Source: Phyllostachys edulis (Eukaryota > Streptophyta > Magnoliopsida > Poales > Poaceae). Taken from it: a stretch of 64,000 bases of DNA. The position numbers were made by a program, and so were the translations under genes. The notes beneath the pieces are model-generated. The model was not told where the DNA came from. It searched no databases and was given only the letters and a program-made list of their open reading frames with translations. This document shows positions 1 to 10,200 of this stretch, piece by piece. The first letter of the stretch is position 1, and every line of letters starts with the position of its first letter. Where the stretch lies: positions 3,286,001 through 3,350,000 of the forward strand of contig CM070558.1 of the NCBI GenBank assembly GCA_036346405.1, given 5' to 3'.

Positions 1-156
1 TGAGCAACAACACTACTAGTTCATGCTACGTACACTGCCAGGTTGCGATGGATGGAAGTGTTGCTTGAGGTGCAAGGATGGCATGATACCCCCGGCCGGC
101 AAAGCGAAACAAAGTTAAAGCAAATGTATGCAAGGAAAAGCACTGTGCAGGAGTGG
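1..156 (+). repeat. Direct duplication, copy 1
   Basis: This stretch is nearly identical to 1055-1230, from the shared start TGAGCAACAACACTACTAG to the shared end GTGCAGGAGTGG. Copy 1 lacks about 20 bases present in copy 2 after CACTGCCAGG. No coding function is evident. The copies lie about 1.05 kb apart, outside the LINE that follows. Confidence 0.9.
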
Positions 157-601
157 CCGGAGCCCATGGCGGCGGTGGCGATCGGTCGCCGGAGGTTGGG
201 GTGGGGAACGAACGAACGAACGAACGAGAGGTGAGGCGAGGATGGATTGGATTTGATTTGAGAATTGAGGGGGCTCAGCTCCCTCAGCTGTTCAGCTGTT
301 CTGAGGACCGACTTGTGTAACTTTAACTTACTGGGCCTCTCTTTTCCGCTTTTTGCTTATATGGTTTTTTTGTGTGCGAGGCAGGGTCGTTACTCGTTCG
401 TGTTATTTTCTGATTGTTCCCTGGAATGTTGATTGCATTACAGTCTAGTCCCTCTGCTGCATGTTTACAGTTCACTACTTCTCGTGCAAGTGCTACAATG
501 GAATTGCAAGATTTAGTTTGGAAACTTAATTCAACAAATCGGGTGACCACGTAGACATGGGGAAAACCCTAAGTCTACCTTGTAGAACCTGTTTGGAATT
601 A
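157..601. other. Non-coding stretch with a (GAAC)5 microsatellite
   Basis: It opens with a GC-rich part around an ATG at 166, which could be the edge of a host exon but cannot be supported. A (GAAC)5 microsatellite lies at 206-225. The remainder is AT-rich with no convincing reading frame. Confidence 0.5.
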
Positions 602-774
602 GGCCCCGTTTAGAACACGGGATTTCAAAGGAATTTCGTTGGAAATTCACATGTAATCGTCTGATCCCCATAGGATATACAAAAATTCCAAACAGGGTCT
701 AAATTTGCATGAATTTCATAGGACAGTTCAATTCCCATAGTAATCTATGAAAAATTCACGAGCCAAATAGGGCC
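602..774. mobile_element. Tourist-like (PIF/Harbinger) MITE candidate
   Basis: The left end GGCCCCGTTTAGAA and the reverse complement of the right end, GGCCCTATTTGGCT, form an imperfect terminal inverted repeat of the kind seen in grass Tourist-like MITEs. Flanks are TTA on the left and TAC on the right, an imperfect 3-bp duplication. The interior is AT-rich and non-coding. A remote hAT relative is the alternative. Confidence 0.55.
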
Positions 775-1054
775 TACTCTCTGAATGAACTTTTTATTAT
801 TATTAATTAGTAATCTACTCACTGTATGTTGTTTTTCACATGCTGCCCTTCATAGTTGTTCGGCACTGGAGCAAAAAGACCGCAGGGTCATATGCATCCC
901 ATGGACTATGAGTACCGTCTTTGATTTTCGTCAAGGCAAGAATCCCAAGTTCCAGCTTTGAAGGAAGGCATTGGTCTGAAACAAAATTCAGTCTACATGC
1001 TGATATGCATATGCTGCTTTCCTAAAGGCCCCGGTCTGAGTTAGCTTTGATCCG

Positions 1055-1230
1055 TGAGCAACAACACTACTAGTTCATGCCTACGTACACTGCCAGGCTG
1101 CCGTCGTAAAGCAATGGGAGATGGATGGAAGTGTTGCTTGAGGTGCAAGGATGGCATGATACCCCCCGGCCGGCAAAGCGAAACAAAGTTAAAGCAAATG
1201 TTTGCAAGGAAAAACACTGTGCAGGAGTGG
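1055..1230 (+). repeat. Direct duplication, copy 2
   Basis: Second copy of the 1-156 sequence, with about 20 extra bases near 1102-1118. It ends just upstream of the LINE-related sequence. Confidence 0.9.
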
Positions 1231-1384
1231 TCCAACCCAAATGCAGGCAAAACCCATTTTAACTGGAGCACGCTTTAAGCATAGCAAGCTTAGCAGACAC
1301 GATTAAACAAGTGACCAAGACATTCTTCTAATCTGTCACTTCGTTTACTTGCTTAGCATCTGAGTTAATAAAGACAACTTCTGA

Positions 1385-2639
1385 TTCACTTCTGGAGCTT
1401 GTGGAGATGTTCCACTCTCCAACGTTCAGAACCGGAGTTCAGCTGATGCAACAGTTTACTTACACTCTGATCAGAGGAAGGATCTTTCAGTTTTGGGTGG
1501 TAGTTGTATCCAGGAAAATTCCTTCATGGTTCAAGATGAGTTGGATGGTTCTGTTGTGCTAGGGGATGTAATTGCCATACCACATACAGATCCGACAAGC
1601 TCCCAAAAAGGCCAAGCCGTAGCAGCACTTAACAATCCTGCTAGATCATTTGTTTTGGGCGGTAGGTCTTTCCAGGAAGAATCCTTCATGGTTCGAGATA
1701 ACATGGCTGGTTCTGCTGTGCTAGGGGATGGCATTACTATACCATCTACTGAAGCTGAAGACCATTCTGCTGTGCTAGGGGATGGCATTGCTATAACACA
1801 TACTGAAGCTGAACCGACAAGACACCATTCTGCTGTGCTAGGGGATGACATTGCTATAACACCTAATGAAGCTGAACCGACAAGAGACCAAGCCGCAGCA
1901 GTGCTTGACAATCCTGCTGTGGTGGCTTTATCACCAGTAATTCAATGTGCCGCATCAACTAAATCAGAAGGTTTGGAAGGGGAACCGACAAGACACCATT
2001 CTGCTGTGCTAGGGGATGGCATTGCTATAACACCTAATGACTCACCAGTCATGTTTTCTAAGTCAGATGATTCTGCTTTCAAAATGGGCAAATCATCCAG
2101 ACTGCTTAATCTCAGAGGTAACCGAGTTGGGGTGATTGGCTCTACGGGTGATGTGGCTTCGGATTTACCACGCGAAGTCGCTTCGGTGGGGATTCGTCAT
2201 AGCGAGAGACTCAAGATGCAGAAGTCCGGTGATGAAGACTTGGTACAAAAGGCTATGAGACGTGCGCAAGTTTGTAATCTCGAACTTGATTCAAGTAAGT
2301 CTGGCAATAAAATGTCATTTCTGTCTTTTTCTGATGAGCAATTAGTTGAAAAGATTGCTAGCATTGGCATTTCGTTAGGTGGTGAATGTAGAGATTGGTA
2401 ATTCCATTAACAGCCTTAAAACTTTGGAAGTAGGAAGATTAAAGAATAAAACAATTGTAGATGTCGAAGAGATGGAGGATGAGAATATAGATTACAGTGA
2501 TATCTCATCTCTTAATCATCTTTGTAGTGATTTAGATGATGATTTGAAGGTTGACCAATCTGATTTTACTGTGGTGATAAATAAAAAGAGGTTGAAAAAG
2601 AAAATGCAGAATAGACCTATCAGATTAAAGTTAAAATGA
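1385..2639 (+). pseudogene. LINE ORF1 (nucleic-acid-binding protein), frameshifted
   Basis: The frame is open from 1385 to 2401, then continues in another frame from about 2379 to a TGA at 2637-2639; one indel near 2385 separates the halves. No clear initiator ATG is seen, so the N-terminus is missing or mutated. The middle holds four to five imperfect copies of a short unit with core SAVLGDGIAIT (about 1700-2030). The C-terminal part, with SERLKMQKSGDEDL followed by SFLSFSDEQLVEKIASIGIS, resembles the conserved tail of grass LINE ORF1 proteins. The usual CCHC zinc knuckle is not visible. The TGA overlaps an ATG at 2636 (ATGA), a plausible ORF1/ORF2 junction. Confidence 0.7.
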
Positions 2640-5600
2640 AAGGTTTTTTTTTGGAATAGCAGAGGTCTGGGAGACTTGGCTAAACATCGTTATATTAGGG
2701 ATTTGGTTAAGGAACAGCATATAGATTTTGTGGCCATCCTTGAAACTGGTAAAAAAGATTTTTCAGTGGCTTGTCTTAACCATCTTTGTGGTGGACGAGA
2801 TTTTTTGTGGCATTTTTCGCCACCTCAAGGAAGGTCGGGGGGTATCCTTTTAGGTGTGGATTCTAAGGTTTTTGATATTGGGTCTATTGATGCTGGTGAT
2901 TTTTATATTAAGTTTCATTTAAAAAATAGAGACGATGATTTTCAATGGGTTCTTGTGGCTGTTTACGGTGCAGCTCAAACTCATTTCAAGGAGAAGTTTC
3001 TTAATGAACTTGTTCATGCTTGTAGGAAAGAATCACTGCCTATTTTAATTGGGGTGATTTTAATATTATCAGGCATTCTGGTGAAAAAAAATAAAGATAA
3101 TTTTGAGCCTAGATGGTCTTTCTTGTTTAATGTTGTGATTAACAACTTAGATTTAAGAGAAATAGTTTTATCAGGTAGGCAATATACTTGGGCCAATTCG
3201 TTAGATAACCTAACCTTTGAAAAGCTGGATAGAGTCTTATTAAGTACTGATTGGGAGCATAAATTTCCTTTGGTTACAGTTAATGCTCTTGAAAGATCTT
3301 TGTCTGATCATACACCGCTTCTTTTAAATACGAGAGCGGCTTCTTTTAGAGGACGCCAACCCTTATTTAAATTTGAATTAGGTTGGTTGGGTAGAGAGGG
3401 TTTTAGGGAGATGGTGTCTGATGTTTGGAATTCCAATACTAGGGGTCCTTCTGCCTTGCAAAATTGGCAGTGTAAGATTAGATCTCTCAGAAGCTTTCTT
3501 CGTGGTTGGGCTAAAAGTACCAGTGGAACGTATAAAAAAGAAAAAATTGAGCTTAATTTATTAATTGATGAGCTTGATAAAAAAGCTGAGGTTGTGAGAT
3601 TGTCTGATTAAGAGCTTAATCTTAAAAGGGTTGCTAATGAGAGATTGGCGCATCTTCTGAGAGAAGAAGAAACTAAGTGGTATTAGAGGTCTAAAGCGAA
3701 ATTTTTTTTGGAAGGGGATAGAAATACGCGCTATTACCATTTGGTTGCGAATGGGAAGCATAGACGTCAAAGAATTTTCCAGCTCGAGCAGGAGGAAGGA
3801 ATTATCCGGGGTGATGTACAATTAAAAACATATATCACTAATTATTATAAAGTTTTGTTTGGACCTTCCGAAAATAATCATCTATCTATGGTTAATTCTG
3901 TTGTGAATGATATACCTCAAGTTTCTGAGGTGGAAAATAATTTCCTTACAGAACCTTTCACTGAAAAAGAGGTGAAGGAAGCAATTTTTCAAATGGACCA
4001 TAACAAAGCACCTAGGCCAGATGGCTTTCCTGCTGAGTTCTATCAGGTGTTTTGGGATATCATTAAATATGACTTGCTGGCTATGTTTCAGGATTTTCAT
4101 AAGTGTTCGTTTCCTCTTTATAGCTTGAATTTTGGGATCATTACATTGCTTCCCAAAAAAGCGGATGCTAAACAAATACAACAGTACAGACCGATTTGTC
4201 TTTTAAATGTTAGTTTTAAATTTTTTTTTATCAAAGTTGTTAATAATAGGCTTATGGGGGTAGCTCAAAAGGTGGTTAGACCTTCCCAGTCGGCTTTTAT
4301 GCAGGGGAGATTTATTCTTGATGGAGTTGTTATTCTCCACGAAACCATTCATGAATTACATAAAAATAATTTGGATGAAATAGTTTTCAAGATAGATTTT
4401 GAGAAAGCTTATGACAAGGTTAAATGGCCGTTTTTAATTCAAACTTTAAGGATGAAAGGCTTCTCTGCTAAGTGGTGTTCCTGGGTGGAAAGTATAGTTA
4501 AGGGGGGGAGTGTTGGAATAAAAGTTAATGATGATCTTGGCTCCTTTTTTCAAACTCAGAAGAGTCTTAGGCAAGGCGATCCTATGTCTCCTATTCTTTT
4601 TAACATTGTAGGGGACATGCTTGCCATTTTTATATCTCGTGTTTAACATTGTAGGGGATATGCTTGCCATTTTTATATCTCGTGCTAAAGAAGCAGACCT
4701 TTTATGTGGCATTGTTCCTCACTTGATTGAGGATGGTTTGTCAATCTTACAATATGCTGACGACACGATCCTCTTTTTGAATAATGATTTGGAACAAGCC
4801 AAAAATCTGAAGCTTATTCTTTGTGTCTTTGAACAATTATCGGGTTTAAAGATTAACTTCCATAAGAGTGAGATTTTTTGTTTTGGTTCTGCCAAAGCTG
4901 TTGAAACACAGTTTACACTTTTATTTGGTTGTGAAGTGGGTACTTTTCCTTTCAGGTACTTGGGCATACCTATCCACTTTAAAAGGTTAAGAAATAGTGA
5001 TTGGAAAGGGGTAGAGGATAGAATTGAGAAAAAGCTCAGTAATTGGAAAGGAAAAAAATATGTCTGTGGGGGGATGGTTATTTCTTATTAACTCGGTACT
5101 AAACAGCCTGCCTATGTTTATGTTCTCTTTTTTTGAAGTTCCTAGACAATTCCTCAAACGACTAGACTTTTATCGTTCTAGATTCTTTTGGCAGAGTGAC
5201 AATCATAAACGTAAATACAGACTTGCTAGATGGAGTGTAGTTTGTTCGCCCAAAGAGCATGGCGGACTAGGGGTTTCTAACTTAGACGCAAAAAATAAAA
5301 ACTTACTTGGGAAATGGTTATTTAAACTTCTGAATGAAGAAGGTGTTTGACAATCGTTGCTAACGAAGAAGTATTTGGGTGACAAAAGTCTTTCACAGGT
5401 GGTTAATAAGCCTAGGACTTCTCATTTTTTGTCGGGTCTTATGAAAATTAAAGATCATTTTCTTCAGTTCGGGTCTTTCCAGGTTCAAAATGGAAGGCAA
5501 ACTAGGTTTTGGGAAGATATCTGGTTAGGAGATTATCCTTTGAAAAGACAATACCCAATTCTTTATAATGTGGTAAGGAGAAAGGAAGATACTGTGGCAA

Positions 5601-6187
5601 CTATTATGAGATCGATACCTTTAAATATTTTCTTTCGAAGACCTATTATTGGTCCCAAGTTACAAGCTTGGAATGATTTAATTATGAGAATTGCTAATTT
5701 ACAGTTAAGCTCTCAAAAGGATATCTTTAAATGGAATTTAAATAAATTTGGCTTGTTTACGGTCAAATCTTACTACGGGACTCTAATTAGCAATTGTCGA
5801 GTACCTATTAGGAACTTATTCTGGATAATTAAAATTCCCTTAAAAGTTCAAATTTTCCTATGGTATCTCAAAAGAGGGGTAGTTTTAACTAAAGATAACC
5901 TCCTTAAAAGAAATTGGAGGGGAAGTAAGCAATGTTGTTTCTATCTTAAAGAGGAAACAATTCAACATCTTTTTATTGATTGCCCATTAGCGCGTCTCAC
6001 TTGTTGGGTTGTCCGTTGTGCGTTTAATTTATCGCCCCCTGTGAGCATAACAAGCATGTTCGGGAATTGGTTAACCGGAATTCCAACAATTTTAAAGTCA
6101 CAACTCCTGGTGGGAGCTAGTGCCTTATGTTGGTCTATCTGGTTATGCTGGAATGATGCCGTTTTTAATAAAAAAGAGTGTTATTAA
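2636..6187 (+). pseudogene. LINE ORF2: endonuclease, reverse transcriptase, zf-RVT
   Basis: The product would nick the target and copy the LINE RNA. Endonuclease: WNSRGLGD near 2652 and SDHTPLLL near 3304. Reverse transcriptase: DHNKAPRPDGFPAEFY near 4000, QGDPMSPILFN near 4575 and the catalytic YADD at 4753-4764. C-terminal region: about 5810-6010 with the pattern IPLKVQIFLW then CPLARLTCW. Damage: a 9-T run at 2644-2652 separates the ATG at 2636 from the ORF2 frame; two opposite single-base indels at about 3050 and 3090 scramble the endonuclease GDFN region; there are stops near 3610 and 3685; a 43-bp tandem duplication at 4599-4684 shifts frame inside the RT; further shifts lie near 5060 and a TGA at 5348. 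Confidence 0.92.
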
Positions 6188-6527
6188 TCCATTACAGGTT
6201 ATCTTTTTGATCGGGCACTAGCTGAGGGCTTGGGCAAATCTGCAAAAACCAGACCAGAAGGAGTCCATGCTGGCTGGAAGCGACCGTCTGGAGGTTGTGG
6301 CGAAGCAAATTCTATGTGCTCATGGGTGGCAGTTTAGTCACAGGATTTGTAATGATTGAGTTTAAATTTCAATCATCATTTGCTTATAAGGCTTCATGTT
6401 AGTTTCAACAGTTTGGCTACTTGGTGTTTTAAATTTATTAATAAATTAGGCTATGTGCATCCTTAATGCAGAGACCGGGAGAGGTTTTCTCTTCCATTAT
6501 CTAAAAAAAAGCTGTTGTCTTCCATTC

Positions 6528-6762
6528 TCTCTCTCTCTTTTTTTTGACACTAAGCAATACTTCGATTTCCATTAACAGAAACCACAGCTAAGGTTCTGCA
6601 GAAAGAAAGGTAAACAACAAAAAGAGATGGGCACAAACATCCACATCTCAGCATCAGCGATCCCAGCAACTAACATATCAACACTCCTCTAAACCACATC
6701 AGGCATTCAGGCTAACAGTTACTAGGACTACCAACAACGAAACAAACGCACAACATACAATT
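6528..6762 (-). mobile_element. 5'-truncated LINE-like retroposon, minus strand
   Basis: A 235-bp insertion that starts with CT repeats and a T-tract, so its A-tail lies on the minus strand. It is flanked by near-identical 16-bp copies: CTGTTGTCTTCCATTC at 6512-6527 and CTGTTGTCTTTCATTC at 6763-6778. A long target-site duplication plus a poly(A) tail marks LINE-type retroposition. On the minus strand the end resembles a LINE 3' UTR. It sits right against the tail of the larger LINE. Confidence 0.75.
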
Positions 6763-6847
6763 CTGTTGTCTTTCATTCACTGAGAAGAGAAAGACTCGGA
6801 ATGAAGAAGCCATAAGGAACGTCTTAATTTGTTCACTTCTTTTGCAG

Positions 6848-6933
6848 GCTTGCAGCCGTCTGGGCCAAGATACCGCCTGGTTAGGTTGTTACCCGGCCGA
6901 GGTTCACTTCTAGGCCCAAAGGCCAAAGCCCAG
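6848..6933 (+). other. Possible orphan host exon
   Basis: This 86-bp GC-richer block is preceded by a pyrimidine-rich tract ending TTTTGCAG and followed by GTAATG, matching a plant splice acceptor and donor. The frame open through it reads GLQPSGPRYRLVRLLPGRGS. It would belong to a plus-strand gene convergent with the PP2C gene, with the LINE in an intron. No neighbouring exon could be supported, so it may be chance. Confidence 0.25.
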
Positions 6934-7033
6934 GTAATGCTAATGTACATCTACACAAGGCATTATCCTAATGGTTCCATTGGCACTTCCGCACTTGAAC
7001 AGAAAAATGATGTCGAGATAGCGAGAAATGCAC

Positions 7034-7228
7034 TAATTCAGAAGCTAGTTAAGTAGCTAAGTACCCTACACAAACATTACAAAGACAAGGAAAAAAAGAA
7101 GTGAACTGAACTGAACTGAACGCTGTCCAACATCAAAATAAACACAACGATGTATATCTCCTACTATATCTCTATGTACATCTCATGTTATATTCTGATC
7201 ATGTGATGTATTTGTTTAGGGGCTGGAG
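7034..7228 (-). other. Displaced 3' end of the PP2C gene
   Basis: On the minus strand, bases 7228-7216 read CTCCAGCCCCTAA. Joined across the LTR to the gene at 13030, they continue the PP2C frame for two codons and then TAA (7218-7216). The stretch below this is AT-rich with a (GAACT) microsatellite near 7101 and is best read as the old 3' UTR, now 5.8 kb from the gene. The 5-bp duplication TGGAG (7224-7228) pairs with CGGAG at 13025-13029. Confidence 0.7.
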
Positions 7229-10200
7229 TGTCGGGACCTGAATTTACCGTCCGAAACTCTATCTATGTGTTGCACTATTCTCTGGATCAGTAGATAGTTC
7301 ACACATATATATTGCTGGATCGTACACATACATATTACATACACATAAATAGATCGTATGGTCTTTTGTTTTAAAATATGGGCCAGATAGGCCAAACACT
7401 TAGCACAGAGTTTAACGCAGAAAATAGAGGTAGATACGGAAGTAGATAGCAAAAGGTGGATCCATCAGTATTGCCCACAAGCAAGCGATTAGGGGTCCCG
7501 GCCTACACCCCGCCATCGCCTTCCCCATCTTGTCTTGGCGCGACGAAGTAGGTGTAGGGGTCTTGGTTAGAAGGCTCTAAGTTTATTTATTTATAATGTG
7601 CGAGTGTGAGTACAGTTGTACTCTGCGAGTCAACACACAGAATGCAATAAAAATAGATGCAAGGCTGCACAAGGGAAGCTTTGAGGTTCTTTTATTTACA
7701 GAAAGCCACATTTTGAGCTGCTACCCGTATTTTCCACTAGCTACAATCAGGACACTTCAAATATCAGGCTACAACCCACACTTTTCACTGGCTACAACCA
7801 AGTTAAATCAAACCTTGGTCTACAACCCGCACGTTCCACTGGCTACAACCAGAACCAATCAACACTCTGGGCTACAACCCCACATTGCACCCCTCCCACA
7901 AATTGTTTTATAAAAACTGAGACTAACCAAGCAAGTCCTCGTACACCACCCATGACCATGGGTACGGCTATCCGGATAGTTTTTACTCTGCAGATGTCGT
8001 ACAACTTTACCCACAAGAGAGGATCATCTTGTAAAGTCAACACATTACCGTAGATGTGCGACTAAGAAAATCATTGTAAGGCCTTTACAATGAACCATCC
8101 AACGCAGCTCCACCCGCTAAAGTTTCAACCACCAGGGGATACAACCCTACCAGAGGCCTCCTCTTGTGTCGTGTGGGCCAGTGGCTCCAATCACCCCCAC
8201 ATTTCACCCAATGGTGAAACTAACGCTGAGGTGAAGCAAATTAGTTAGCTAGGTCGACACCATTATAGACCTGTGGTTGTATTTTTATTGTCTGAGAGGT
8301 CATCACAAGATTTTGTCCTTAATTGACTTGAGCTGAACTACCACATTACCAACTCTCGTGCTTTTATCTGCACCCGCCCGACCTACCATTCGCCCAAATC
8401 TAAAACAGTTTTTGATTTTTGCTTCAAACATCTTATATAAGTTCAACATACCAACCATCTCCACCCAATGGCTAACCAAATCAAGTTTTAATGATTGAAA
8501 TGATGTAGGGGAAAATTAATGCTCACATATCAGTGTATTTAAGCAAGGCTAAGCATGCCACTTAGATACATACTTAATGACTAATTAAGTTCACCATTAT
8601 TCCTAAGGCGTAGAGGAAGAAGATGATGACTTCTCGGACATTCCCCTGGGAGAGGGGGATGAAGGTGGTGAGCGCGAGACAGAGGGGACCGAGGTGGTGC
8701 TAAAGGACACGGGTACTAAGGTTGAACCTTACTAGAGAGGCGGCGCAGCTGAGTGAGAATGGGTGGCGTTGACGACTCGGGCGTCGGAGAGGGTCGATGG
8801 CGCCGATTCTGCGGGGGCGAAGGAAGACTAGAGTGAGCACAAGATAGAGGATACCAAGGCGCGCTCAAAATGTGAAGACAGAGTGGCGGGTAAGCGACCG
8901 GAGTGGCTCAGCAACGACGGTGGCGGCTGAAAATAGACCTCGGGCTCCTCGATCTCTCTCTCTTGCTCGCAGGTGAGGAAGAGAGGAGGTAGGAGTGTGA
9001 GAAATGGAGAGGAGACAAAGACGGGCTCACTGCGAGCCTCGACTGGGGGTTAAGTAGGCGGGGCAGCTGAGCATGGGCGGCGACATGACAACAGTGCGTG
9101 GCATCGTGCGGGCAGGCGAAGTGACAGGGGAGGGGGAAAGAAGGTCACACGCGGGCTTGGTCGGGGTGTGGGCGGCGTCGTGTCGGTGATGCTGTGGCGA
9201 GGATGGTGAAGACAAAGTGGCCATAGTCTCGTCGGGGGAGCTCGACGAGATGGGCGTGTGGCCGGGAGCAGTGCAGGGGTCGGGAGGGAGGAGGAGGCCG
9301 CTTGGGGCAGGTGAAGCTGGACTGGGAGGAGGAAAGGAAGTGGGCCAACCCGGGAGAATAAGAAAAAAGTAAGGAGAAAGTGGGCAGGGTTGGCTGGAAT
9401 TTGGCCCAAACTAAGTTTTTGGGTTTTTTTTTTAATTTCCTTAGCTTTTGAATTCAAATTTCAATTCATATATTTGTTTTGGTGATTCAAATTCCAATAT
9501 CACTTTAATTTAATTTCTAGTTTCTTGACTTTAACAAATTTGCATATTAATAATTGATTTTGCGAAATTCAAAATATGACAGAACTCCAAATAATTCACA
9601 AATTCAATGTAACAGCCTCATTTTAAATAAAAAGTATTTTTATGCATTTCATAAGCATACATGGCATTTTAGGCCACTTGCACACTTGGTTACATTTGAA
9701 AAATTCAAATTAAGTCAAACTTAAAGCTTGGAAAGAAACTCCAAATCAAAAACTGAAGCTAATGCTTATAAACAACCCTTGGAAACAATTTAATCAAATA
9801 CTAGATTATTTATCAAGAATAAATATAATTTTTGTCAAATTTTTAGAAATCAGTTTGACCTTAAGAAAATTCTTAGCCTCTTATTTAAAACCTTTCGATT
9901 AAGAACCTTAAATTGAGCATTTAAAACGTGAACAATGAGTTTTCAAAATTTATATGGGACCTATATCATCCCAGTATCATCTCTAAAAATTTTTCAGATT
10001 TTTATAAATTTATTTGCTATTTTTAAACTCCCTAGTCAAACCTAAATCTTTTGAATTAGTTTCGGTCAACTGGTTAGACTCAGCCCGAGCCACTTGGCAC
10101 TGTAGCGACTCGAACCAACTTGGTTAAACCCAACCGAGTGCCGTTCGGACCGACCGAGGAAACGCGCGGGCCGTCCGATTTGAAACAGACAGTCCAGATC

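Larger units (their letters stand above)
1385..6510 (+). mobile_element. L1-type LINE, near full length, inactive
   Basis: A non-LTR retrotransposon in plant L1 order: an ORF1 region, then ORF2 with apurinic endonuclease, reverse transcriptase and a C-terminal zinc-binding (zf-RVT) region, then a roughly 310-bp 3' UTR and an A-tract at 6503-6510. The 5' boundary is uncertain; 1385 is only where the first ORF1-compatible frame opens, and 1231-1384 may be its 5' UTR. No matching target-site duplication was found on the 5' side. Several frameshifts and stops show it is dead. Confidence 0.9.

Noticed and set aside
9027..9457. Three overlapping minus-strand proline-rich ORFs
   Set aside because: They lie in the GC-rich block of a solo LTR; biased composition explains the lack of stops.
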